From contig JAFDYG010000167.1 in the NCBI GenBank assembly GCA_018267545.1, positions 1 to 36,252 on the forward strand: 36,252 nucleotides of DNA, given 5' to 3'. Source of the DNA: Bacteroidota bacterium. GTDB lineage: Bacteria; Bacteroidota; Bacteroidia; Chitinophagales; Chitinophagaceae. The translations under genes and the position numbers were made by a program. Positions 24,752-32,741 of the stretch are shown one piece after another. Under the pieces are notes generated by a model that saw only the letters and a program-made list of their open reading frames with translations, ran no database searches and was not told where the DNA came from. The stretch's first letter is position 1. Every line of letters begins with the position of its first letter.

Positions 24752-26003
24752 CGAACCTTTCCACCGCAAACGGCGTCAGATCGATGCTCGGCTTCTTCCC
24801 ATCCACCAATTCACTTACCAGCACACCCGTCCCCGCACCCAGGCTCAACCCCAGCATCGAGTGCCCCGTCGCAATGACGACATTCTTATGACTCTTGATC
24901 CTTCCAATATAAGGGAGCCCATCCGCCGAACAAGGCCTATATCCATACCATATCTTCTCCACCGGCGGCATCGGCACGTCAAACTCCGGAAAAAACCGCC
25001 GGACAGCATTCAAAATCCCCTGTACTCTATTGTATCGTGGAGGCGTATTCGTAGAAGTAATCTCCATCGTCCCGCCAAACCGGATCTTATTACCATCCAT
25101 CGGCGTAATAGCCGCACGACCTTCCACCAGGATCGCCGGATAGTTCAAAAAATAAGGCGAATCCTCCAGCGTCACCGAATACCCACGGCCCGGCACCAGC
25201 GGCAGCCGCGTATCCAGCATAGCCGCCATTTCCCGGCTCCAGGAACCCGTCGCAATAACAACCTCATCTGCGTCGAAAGCCCCTTTCACCGTTATCAGCC
25301 TCGTCACCTTCCCACCGGCAGTCTCCATCTTCACCACTTCTTCACCAGCCAGCAACCGCACACCCGAAGCCTTCAGCAGCTCGATCATGCCCCGCATCAG
25401 CTTGTCCGGAAACAAATGCGCATCACACTTGAAAAAAATTGCGCCCTTCCCAACTACCGTCGTATGCGGTTCCTTAGCCTTCAAAGCAGCTTCGTCCAAT
25501 AGCTCTACATCCAATCCCAGCTCATGCCCCTTCTCCACCGTATGATGAGCATGCTCCGCAGCCGCATCCGTTTGAAATATTTCGAGCAGCCCCTTATGCT
25601 GATAAGCAAATTCCAGCTCGGGCCGCTTCAACCAGTCGTTCTCATAATAATGCTGACTCAACAACGCGATATCTTTTAACGGTACCGCCGACTTTTCGAC
25701 ATGACCCGCATTGGCGCTCTTCATAAACTTCATCCCCCAATCGATCAGCGACCGGCTCAACCTCGGCTGCACATAGAAAGGACTCTGCGAATTCATCATC
25801 CATTTCAATCCTTGTTTCACAATCCCCGGAGCCGCCAGCGGTATAAAGTGGCTGGGACACACATAGCCGCAATTCCCATAAGAACAGTTGTCCATAAAAT
25901 CCGACTTATCCAATACGGTAACCTGATGTCCGGCCTTTTGCAGATAGTAAGCAGAGCTCAATCCAATAATCCCGCCGCCAATAACGACTACATTTTTCTT
26001 CAT
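24747..26003 (-). CDS. FAD-dependent D-amino-acid dehydrogenase (DadA-like), possibly D-hydroxyproline dehydrogenase
   Basis: Protein of 418 residues of the DAO fold. The dinucleotide motif GGGIIG (8-13) opens a Rossmann unit ending in the acidic residue of TVLDKSD. FAD contacts follow at SYGNCGYVCPSHFIPLA, and the C-terminal FAD loop is GHSMLGLSLGAGTG (about 386-399). The family oxidises D-amino acids to imino acids, passing electrons to the respiratory chain; D-alanine and D-hydroxyproline enzymes are closely related. Next to a DapA-like lyase and peptidases for proline-rich peptides the second role fits, giving 1-pyrroline-4-hydroxy-2-carboxylate. No LhpA-type epimerase is in the window, so this stays an inference. 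Divergent from the AraC gene. Confidence 0.86.
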   Translation of the reverse strand: MKKNVVVIGGGIIGLSSAYYLQKAGHQVTVLDKSDFMDNCSYGNCGYVCPSHFIPLAAPGIVKQGLKWMMNSQSPFYVQPRLSRSLIDWGMKFMKSANAGHVEKSAVPLKDIALLSQHYYENDWLKRPELEFAYQHKGLLEIFQTDAAAEHAHHTVEKGHELGLDVELLDEAALKAKEPHTTVVGKGAIFFKCDAHLFPDKLMRGMIELLKASGVRLLAGEEVVKMETAGGKVTRLITVKGAFDADEVVIATGSWSREMAAMLDTRLPLVPGRGYSVTLEDSPYFLNYPAILVEGRAAITPMDGNKIRFGGTMEITSTNTPPRYNRVQGILNAVRRFFPEFDVPMPPVEKIWYGYRPCSADGLPYIGRIKSHKNVVIATGHSMLGLSLGAGTGVLVSELVDGKKPSIDLTPFAVERFD

Positions 26004-26381
26004 TCAACAAAAATAAGCGCTATTGTAACGTATTGGACTGCGGCGCTATACACTATTTTTAACCTGTTTTTTGTAATTATTACCACCCGGTTTTCCGTCC
26101 GCCCGGCATCCTGACCAGCCGCTCCCGGGCCGCCTGACCACCCGCTCCCAGGCAGCCGACCCCCTGCCCCCAGCGGTCATTTTCAACCCCGCCCCGCCCC
26201 AGCCATCCTGCACCATCCGGGGCCTAACTAAACCGCAAAAACACCCCTTATAGCCATATTTTAACCACTAGTTGACCAATTTTAATAGTTCGATGGTAAT
26301 ATCCGCAAATTCAAGTAAATTCATATTGAGTTCACATTAAGGTCATTATTTGTTAACCATTTACGCCAAAACTCTCCAGCG
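26004..26381. other. 378-bp divergent intergenic region
   Basis: Between the dehydrogenase gene and the AraC gene. It holds a C-rich middle (about 26090-26225) with a 23-bp duplication, flanked by AT-rich parts. TTAACC occurs three times (26059-26064, 26261-26266, 26353-26358), perhaps as regulator contact sites. On the minus strand TATTTTTG ends 7 bp before the dehydrogenase ATG, formally a -7 match but too close to the start to be secure. No coding frame or RNA gene was recognised. Confidence 0.5.
26110..26155. repeat. 23-bp tandem duplication
   Basis: Two units of 23 bp at 26110-26132 and 26133-26155, both starting CCTGACCA and sharing CCGCTCCC; they agree at 20 of 23 positions. A more degenerate third unit may follow to 26178. 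Confidence 0.7.
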
Positions 26382-27269
26382 ATGAAAGTACTGCAATTCA
26401 CCATTCCAGTGCCGCATGACAAGACGGTCATCGTGCAAAAAGATGAGCTCCCGCACTTTTATCCGCACTTGCACCGGCACCAGGAGATCCAGCTGACCTG
26501 GATCCAACAGGGCGAAGGAACCCTGGTAGCAGAAAACAACATGTACGCCTTCCGGCCAGGAGAAATCTATTGGCTGGGAGTCAATCTTCCACATGTTTTT
26601 AAAAGCGACCCCTCCTATTTCGCACCCTCCAGCCGCAAGAAAGTCCAGACCTTGAACATCTTCTTTAATGTCAAGGGACAATTGGACGGCTTCTTCGAGC
26701 TGCCCGAAATCAAAAATCTAAAGAACTTCCTGCAGAACCAACAGACAGGCTTTAAAGTGCCCCCCAACCATACCGCCGAAATATCGGCGAAAATGCTGCG
26801 CATTCAAAACAGCACGGGCATCGACCAGCTTATCCACTTCATCGAATTGCTCAAACAGCTCAGCACCTATCAGGAGCTTCAACCCTTATCCTCCTGCGGC
26901 CAGCCCGCAGCCTATAGCGAACACGAAGGCATCCGCATCGGCGCCATCTACAACTACATCATGCAGCAGTATGACAAACCCATCACGCTGGAAGACGTAG
27001 CCAAACAAGCCCACATGACGCCCCAGGCCTTCTGCCGCTATTTCAAAAAACACACCCTGCACACCTTCGTATCCTTCCTCAACGAGGTCCGGATCAACGA
27101 AGCCTGTAAAAAACTAACCGACGGCAACTACGACAGCATCGCCACCGTCGCCTACAACTGCGGTTTCAATAGCATTACCAATTTCAACCGCGTCTTCAAA
27201 TCCGTAACACACAAATCACCCAGCGAATACGTCGAATCCTATTTCGCCAACGTCGCCGTTGCTGAATAA
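26382..27269 (+). CDS. AraC-family transcriptional regulator
   Basis: Protein of 295 residues. The N-terminal part (about 20-110) is a cupin-like sensing domain (FYPHLHRHQEIQLTWI, GEIYWLGVNLPHVF). The C-terminal part (about 190-288) has the two AraC helix-turn-helix units: ITLEDVAKQAHMTPQAFCRYFKK and the second with IATVAYNCGFNSITNFNRVFK (positions about 253-273). It is divergent from the D-amino-acid dehydrogenase and convergent with the susC-susD-peptidase operon, so it may control one or both blocks. The ligand is unknown; an amino acid such as hydroxyproline would suit the neighbourhood. Confidence 0.92.
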   Translation: MKVLQFTIPVPHDKTVIVQKDELPHFYPHLHRHQEIQLTWIQQGEGTLVAENNMYAFRPGEIYWLGVNLPHVFKSDPSYFAPSSRKKVQTLNIFFNVKGQLDGFFELPEIKNLKNFLQNQQTGFKVPPNHTAEISAKMLRIQNSTGIDQLIHFIELLKQLSTYQELQPLSSCGQPAAYSEHEGIRIGAIYNYIMQQYDKPITLEDVAKQAHMTPQAFCRYFKKHTLHTFVSFLNEVRINEACKKLTDGNYDSIATVAYNCGFNSITNFNRVFKSVTHKSPSEYVESYFANVAVAE

Positions 27270-27291
27270 CTTCTTGCTTGAATTTTCCCTT

Positions 27292-27327
27292 AAAAAAATA
27301 GCCGCCCGATTGGGCGGCTATTTTTTT
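27292..27327. terminator. Strong bidirectional intrinsic terminator
   Basis: AAAAAAATAGCCGCCC and its exact reverse complement GGGCGGCTATTTTTTT (16 bp) surround the loop GATT. A GC-rich core with A and T runs on both sides works in both directions. It ends the AraC gene and the DPP4 gene, whose stop codon starts at the next base. Confidence 0.95.
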
Positions 27328-29481
27328 CTATCTTCCCCCCCCGGGACAATGCTCCCGGAGATAGCTCGTAAATAAATGCGATAAGTGCAGCGACGTACCC
27401 TCACCCTCGCTGATGGCATGCGTCCTGTTCGGATACACCATGATCTGGAACTTCCGGTCATTCTTGACGAGCTCATTAATCAACATTTCAGTCCCTTGAT
27501 AATGTACGTTATCATCCCCCGTACCATGGACGATCAAAAGATTACCCCTCAGGTTCTTCGCATGCGCCAAAGGCGAACCATTCACAAAGTCTTCCCTATT
27601 CTCCTGGGGCAGTCCCATATACCGTTCCTGGTAGATATTATCGTATAAAAGCTGATTCGCCACCGGCGCAATCGCAATCCCCGTCTTATAAATCTCCGGA
27701 TACTGGAACAGCAGGTTCAACGTCGTAGACCCGCCGCCGCTCCATCCATGCACCGCAATCCGGCTCGTATCCACATACTTCCATTGCATGATTTTCCTGG
27801 CAGCCATCGCCTGGTCCCGGATATTGATGATGCCGATCTTCCGGTAGATGGACTTCCTCCAGGCAGCGCCCTTCGGCGAAGGCGTACCCCGCCCGTCGAG
27901 ACTGATCTGGATATATCCATCCGCCGCAATATCCCCGGCATAAAGTCTCGTCCCAGCCCCGCCAGCAACATCCTTCACCGTCGCCGAAGCAGGCTCCGTA
28001 TACACCATAAATAGGACAGGGTACTTCTTCGTGCTGTCGAAATCTTTCGGCAGAACCATCCATCCATCCAGCGTAACATTGTCGTCCGTCGTCACCTGGA
28101 ACATCGTGACCGGATAACGGGGCCCGCGGCCTCCTCCGCCCATAGCCGGATTCACTTTAATCGACGTATGCTTGGGCAGCGAGACCCACTCCGACACCGA
28201 CTCGAACAAATGATTCGAAAAATTATGGGTAGCAAACTGCGCCCCGGGAGACACACTATAATTATGCGTCCCCTTCTGACCCGCCGGCGACACCAGCTGC
28301 AGCGTCCCCTTCCCATCCAACGGAACCCGGTACAGATAAGCCTGTGTAGCATTATCCGGCGAAGCCGTAAAATAAACATAGCCCCCCTTTTCATCCACCG
28401 CGCTGCTCCGAATCATATCATAATTTCCCTTGGTCAGCAAAGTCTCCTTCTTCCCATCCCGGCTCATGCGGTAGATATGCCGCCAGCCATCCTTCTCGCT
28501 CACCCAAAGGAATTCCTTCCCGCCATTCAGCCAGTCCCAGCCATCGATGCCGTCACTCCAACGCCCCTTGACGTCTATCCAGGCATTGTCGTTTTCTTTA
28601 TAGATCTCCGTCGCAGCGCCCGTCCCCGCATTGCAAATAAAAATCTTTGCCTCGTTCTGCTTCCGGTTCAGCTGCTCCAGGATAACCTCTGTGCTATTGT
28701 CCGCCCATTCCATCCGCGGAATATAGTGCTGACGGCTATCCCCCGGCACCTGCATCCATACAGTCTTCGCCGTAGCAATGTCGACTACCCCTACCTTGGT
28801 AGGCGAAGGGTCTTCACCAGCTTTCGGATACTCGACCGGGATTGTAAAAGGATACAAAGAATCCGTATTGTCGATCATCAGGAAATTCCGGATTTTATTC
28901 GCATCCAGCTGCCAATAAGCGATCCGCTTGCTGTCCGGGCTCCAGCGAAAGCCGTCCCGGCAGCCGAACTCCTCTTCATAAGCCCAGTCGAACGTCCCGT
29001 TGATCATACGAAAAGTTCCATCCGTCGTCAAAGGGCTGATCGCCCCCGAAGCCAGATCTTCTACATATACATTGTGCTCGCTGACATAAGCCGCCTTCGT
29101 CCCATCCGGCGATAATTTCGCAAACATCAGGGAAGAAGCCGGACGGCCCTTGCCCAGCTGCTTCAGGCTATGCGAGGCAACGTCCAGCACCCAATAATCC
29201 CCCCGGGTATTCGCCCTCCATACCTTCTTGCTATTCGTATAAATCAACACCGTCTTGCCATCCTCACTAAACGAGTAGCCCTGCACAGCCATCGACTTGA
29301 AGTCTGCCGCCTGGACCACAGTCGTCTTCTGAAAAGCAGGCAGGTCATAGCGAACGATACTCCCCTCTTCCAGCGCATAATACCCCTTCCCATCCTTCGT
29401 CCACTTGACACCCCCGCCGCCTCTTTGCGCAAAAACAGAACCCGAAATCAATAAAAAAACAATCGCAGATAATATTCTCAT
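27328..29481 (-). CDS. Dipeptidyl peptidase IV-type S9 peptidase
   Basis: Protein of 717 residues with a signal peptide (MRILSAIVFLLISGSVFAQ). The DPP4 N-terminal beta-propeller (about 30-440) contains DWAYEEEF at 165-172, the paired-glutamate motif that holds the free N terminus of the substrate in true DPP4 enzymes. The hydrolase domain has S581 (GWSGGG), D656/D657 (GTGDDNVH) and H688 (NRTHAI). So it should release X-Pro or X-Ala dipeptides from peptides in the periplasm. It is the last gene of the susC-susD-M1-DPP4 operon, 11 bp after the M1 gene. A run of eight C (27335-27342) sits at its extreme 3' end. Confidence 0.93.
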   Translation of the reverse strand: MRILSAIVFLLISGSVFAQRGGGGVKWTKDGKGYYALEEGSIVRYDLPAFQKTTVVQAADFKSMAVQGYSFSEDGKTVLIYTNSKKVWRANTRGDYWVLDVASHSLKQLGKGRPASSLMFAKLSPDGTKAAYVSEHNVYVEDLASGAISPLTTDGTFRMINGTFDWAYEEEFGCRDGFRWSPDSKRIAYWQLDANKIRNFLMIDNTDSLYPFTIPVEYPKAGEDPSPTKVGVVDIATAKTVWMQVPGDSRQHYIPRMEWADNSTEVILEQLNRKQNEAKIFICNAGTGAATEIYKENDNAWIDVKGRWSDGIDGWDWLNGGKEFLWVSEKDGWRHIYRMSRDGKKETLLTKGNYDMIRSSAVDEKGGYVYFTASPDNATQAYLYRVPLDGKGTLQLVSPAGQKGTHNYSVSPGAQFATHNFSNHLFESVSEWVSLPKHTSIKVNPAMGGGGRGPRYPVTMFQVTTDDNVTLDGWMVLPKDFDSTKKYPVLFMVYTEPASATVKDVAGGAGTRLYAGDIAADGYIQISLDGRGTPSPKGAAWRKSIYRKIGIINIRDQAMAARKIMQWKYVDTSRIAVHGWSGGGSTTLNLLFQYPEIYKTGIAIAPVANQLLYDNIYQERYMGLPQENREDFVNGSPLAHAKNLRGNLLIVHGTGDDNVHYQGTEMLINELVKNDRKFQIMVYPNRTHAISEGEGTSLHLSHLFTSYLREHCPGGGR

Positions 29482-29492
29482 AGCAAAAAATA

Positions 29493-31256
29493 TTAGTGTG
29501 AAGCATTAGCTTTCACCCCAATGTAATACATATTTTTGATACCCTCTTCCGTAAACAGCGCCACCTCATCCCCCTTCAGATCCGTCGTCTTCCAGGTAGT
29601 GGTCGGTACGATCTTCACCCGGGCCTTGTCATTTTTCAGCACCATCGGCAGATTGAACCCATCCACTGCATTCGCATACCGGTACGTCACTTTCTTCTTG
29701 TCATCGCTGAAGTAGTATTCGAAGTCCGGAATCTGCGTCGTCCGCAGGTACTGATCGAATACCTTCTGGTAGTCGAACCCGGCCTTTTCTGAAACATAAT
29801 GCTCTACCTGCTGCGTCGTAACCGTCTGATGATAGAAATCTTTCTGCAGCCCCCTTATGATCGAACGGAATTTCTCGTCGTCATCGATGCCATGCCGCAT
29901 AGACTGCAGCATACAGCCCGATTTGGGATACATGTCTCCGCTGCCCTGCTCGTTGACATTGTAACGGGGGATGATCGGCCGGTCATTGCGGATCCCGCGG
30001 CGCGTAGCAATATTGTACTCATTGCCCGCTTCCTTCCCCCACATAAAATCCGTGAAAAGGGTTTCGCTGTAGTTGGTAAATCCCTCATGAACCCACATAT
30101 CGGCCAAATCCTTCGTCGTCAAATTATTTCCGAACCACTCGTGACCGCTTTCATGGATAATGATAAAGTCATACATCATCCCATATTTCGAACCGCGGCC
30201 GCGATAGCCGAATGCATAGCTGTTGCCATACGCCACAGCGCTCTGATGCTCCATCCCCGTATGCTGTACGTCCACCAGCTTATAGCTGTCCTCATAGAAA
30301 GGATAGGGTCCCATCCAGTGCTCGAAAGCATGCAGCATATTATGAACCTGCTCGGGCATATAGCTTTTGGCCTTCGCTAAGTTATAATCCAGCACCCAGT
30401 AGTCCAGGTCCAGATGTCCCTTCTCACCCTGGAAATCCTCGTGAAAGGTCACATACTTACCGATATATGGAATCAGACAGTAATTGCTGATCGGATTGAC
30501 CACGCCCCACTTATAGGTCGTCGTCCCATCCCCATTTACCTTCTTGGACTGCATCCGGCCATTCGAAACCGCCACCAGCGAATCCGGAACAGTCATCGTC
30601 ACCGAACCACCCTTGTCCGGCTCGTCATACTGCAGGTCTTTACAGGGGTACCAGAGCGAAGCGCCCATCCCCTGGCAGGTCACCGTCATCCAGGGACGGC
30701 CGAGCGAATCCTTTGCAAAGGTCCAGCCCCCGCTCCACGGCGGACGAGTGCTTTCATGTGGCACACCGGAGAAATAAGCCTGCACTGTATTGATGCTGCC
30801 TACCTTCTGCTTGGGCGTCTTGACGTGCCATACATTCCCTTCCCTGGTGAACGGAAGCCGCTCTTTCCCATTGAAGATAACGCTGTCGATATGCAACGGC
30901 TCCTGCAGGTCCAGCTGCATCCCGGGCTGATTGTCGCTGATAACTTTATAGGTAATCAGGTCGTTGCCCGGCGCCATCTTGGCCAGGAAATCCGGCTTGA
31001 CCGTAATATCGTAACGCTGGACATCCCACCAGGCCCGCTCGGGCGTAACACTGCCCCGCAGCGTATCGGCATGCGTAAATACTTTGTGCTTATACTCTTC
31101 GGAGGCCTGCGCTACCATCCGGGCACGCTGCGCGCGGACGCTGTCAGGATTGGGCTGTTGCTGCGCCTGGGCAAAAGCTGGTCCCAGCAGGGATACTACC
31201 GCCAATCCCCGCAAACAGAATTGGACTCCATTCAATTTCGATCTGAGTGTGCTCAT
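29493..31256 (-). CDS. Secreted M1-family metallo-aminopeptidase
   Basis: Protein of 587 residues, signal peptide about 1-31 (LAVVSLLGPAFAQAQ). The M1 catalytic site is HESGH at 368-372 with the third zinc ligand E391 in WVHEGFTNYSE, i.e. HExxH-18-E. The exopeptidase motif GxMEN appears as GMEHQ (334-338), with His in place of Asn. It is shorter than the classical 850-residue aminopeptidase N and lacks the large C-terminal helical domain, as is common for Bacteroidota M1 proteins. It should trim N-terminal residues from imported peptides in the periplasm. It lies 15 bp after susD and 11 bp before the DPP4 gene, in one operon. Confidence 0.92.
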   Translation of the reverse strand: MSTLRSKLNGVQFCLRGLAVVSLLGPAFAQAQQQPNPDSVRAQRARMVAQASEEYKHKVFTHADTLRGSVTPERAWWDVQRYDITVKPDFLAKMAPGNDLITYKVISDNQPGMQLDLQEPLHIDSVIFNGKERLPFTREGNVWHVKTPKQKVGSINTVQAYFSGVPHESTRPPWSGGWTFAKDSLGRPWMTVTCQGMGASLWYPCKDLQYDEPDKGGSVTMTVPDSLVAVSNGRMQSKKVNGDGTTTYKWGVVNPISNYCLIPYIGKYVTFHEDFQGEKGHLDLDYWVLDYNLAKAKSYMPEQVHNMLHAFEHWMGPYPFYEDSYKLVDVQHTGMEHQSAVAYGNSYAFGYRGRGSKYGMMYDFIIIHESGHEWFGNNLTTKDLADMWVHEGFTNYSETLFTDFMWGKEAGNEYNIATRRGIRNDRPIIPRYNVNEQGSGDMYPKSGCMLQSMRHGIDDDEKFRSIIRGLQKDFYHQTVTTQQVEHYVSEKAGFDYQKVFDQYLRTTQIPDFEYYFSDDKKKVTYRYANAVDGFNLPMVLKNDKARVKIVPTTTWKTTDLKGDEVALFTEEGIKNMYYIGVKANASH

Positions 31257-31271
31257 ATTGTAATATACAAA

Positions 31272-32717
31272 TTATTGCATCCAAAAAAGTTTGGTCGTCA
31301 CGTCATCCGACGTACCACCACTATTCGCCTTCACAGCCGCCGCCCAGTTGATAGGATTGGCGCTCTGCTCCGTCGTCGGATAGTAGAACCGCTTCGGCAG
31401 TATCGTAATCGCACCGACGGGCGGGCTGATCGCATCGATATTGGGCTGCTTCAGCCGGCGAATGCTCGTCCACGCATCCCAGCCGCGATTGGCAAACGCA
31501 ATCCACTGCTGCCAGCCGATCTTTTGCTTGTAGTCGCCGGCCGCCGTAGCATAAGCCACCGTCGGCTGTGCCAGATAAGTCGTAGCATCCGAAGCGCTGC
31601 CGCCCCAGAAGGTGATGGAAGCCGTAACGGCATTGTTGTAGTGGCCTGCAGCCGTACCGCCCACATTAAAGCCCCTCTCTACCGCTTCAGCCAGCAAAAA
31701 TTCCGTCTCCGAATAATCCAGCATATCGTCGGCAAACGTAGTAGTCTGCCAGGCGGCCGAGAACTGCGACAAGTCGCTGTAGGAATTACCACCACCTGCA
31801 ACACCACCCTTATAGGTGCCATCCGTAGCTTTTTTGAAATAAAGCGGAAGACGGGGGTCGCTCCAGGTTTTCATCGTATTGACCAGCAGCTCCGCCGGAC
31901 AAAAGTCATTGCGACCACTATTAACCAGCGACTGCCAGATCGGATTGGTATTCCCCGTAGGGCTTGCCTGATACGCAAAAAGCGCATTGTCGGTATTCGA
32001 CGTAAAGACACCCGTAGATACCGCCTCTTCTACCTTTTTCTTGGCCGTAGCCGCATCCACATCCGCCAGCACCATCGCCATCTTCAGCTTCATCGTAGCG
32101 GCAAACTTCTTCCAGGAAGCCGTATTGCCCTTGTAAAGCTGATCGACCGTGCCGATCGAACCGGCGCTCGTATTCAAACCGGCAATACAAGTATCCAGCC
32201 GGGTCAGCAGATCCATATACACCGTCTTGGCATCGTCATATTTCGGAAAAGGAATCGACCGGTTTTCGGCCTCCGAGTAAGGGATATTCCCATAGGTCGA
32301 TACCAGCAGATTGTACGTGTAAATCATCATGATATCGGTGATGATCAGATCATTCTTCAACAAAGCCGGGTCGCTGACATTGGCAGGGAACAGCGTCTTG
32401 GCATTCGTCATGTTGTTCAGTACGGTGCTGTACATCTGGTTCCACCAGCCATTCGGAGAGTTGTACTGGGAAAGGACGTACCGCGCCTCCGTCGTATACG
32501 TCGTCGCGGTCCAGCTTTGCGCAAACTGCCGGAAAGGATTATAGGAACCCGATACCGAAGTATAATAATCCGAAAGATTCTTCTGCCCATACAGGAACAG
32601 GCTGGTAGGCGGCACATTCAAAGCCCCCTTCGAGTTCACATTATAGTCGGTGATATTCTTCTTACACGAAGCGAACATCAGCAGCACCGGAGAAAATATT
32701 ATCAGTAGTTTTTTCAT
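31272..32717 (-). CDS. SusD/RagB-family nutrient-binding outer-membrane lipoprotein
   Basis: Protein of 481 residues with a lipoprotein signal MKKLLIIFSPVLLMFASC (Cys18). It has features of the SusD-like-2 group: a TPR-like helical half and motifs such as STYGNIPYSEA, GNTASWKKFAATMKLKMA and SDPRLPLYF. It forms the lid of the SusC channel at the cell surface and binds the substrate. ATG at 32717 is preferred; an ATG seven codons upstream would spoil the signal peptide. It follows susC by 24 bp. Together with the downstream peptidases it resembles RagAB-type peptide importers rather than glycan importers. Confidence 0.93.
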   Translation of the reverse strand: MKKLLIIFSPVLLMFASCKKNITDYNVNSKGALNVPPTSLFLYGQKNLSDYYTSVSGSYNPFRQFAQSWTATTYTTEARYVLSQYNSPNGWWNQMYSTVLNNMTNAKTLFPANVSDPALLKNDLIITDIMMIYTYNLLVSTYGNIPYSEAENRSIPFPKYDDAKTVYMDLLTRLDTCIAGLNTSAGSIGTVDQLYKGNTASWKKFAATMKLKMAMVLADVDAATAKKKVEEAVSTGVFTSNTDNALFAYQASPTGNTNPIWQSLVNSGRNDFCPAELLVNTMKTWSDPRLPLYFKKATDGTYKGGVAGGGNSYSDLSQFSAAWQTTTFADDMLDYSETEFLLAEAVERGFNVGGTAAGHYNNAVTASITFWGGSASDATTYLAQPTVAYATAAGDYKQKIGWQQWIAFANRGWDAWTSIRRLKQPNIDAISPPVGAITILPKRFYYPTTEQSANPINWAAAVKANSGGTSDDVTTKLFWMQ

Positions 32718-32741
32718 TGCTTGAAGTTTTAGGTACATTCC

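Noticed and set aside
30414-32708. Long open frame of 764 codons on the plus strand, antisense to the M1 and susD genes
   Set aside because: Arg/His/Ile-rich product with no domain, spanning two well-defined genes on the other strand. It is a mirror frame caused by the C-ending codon use.
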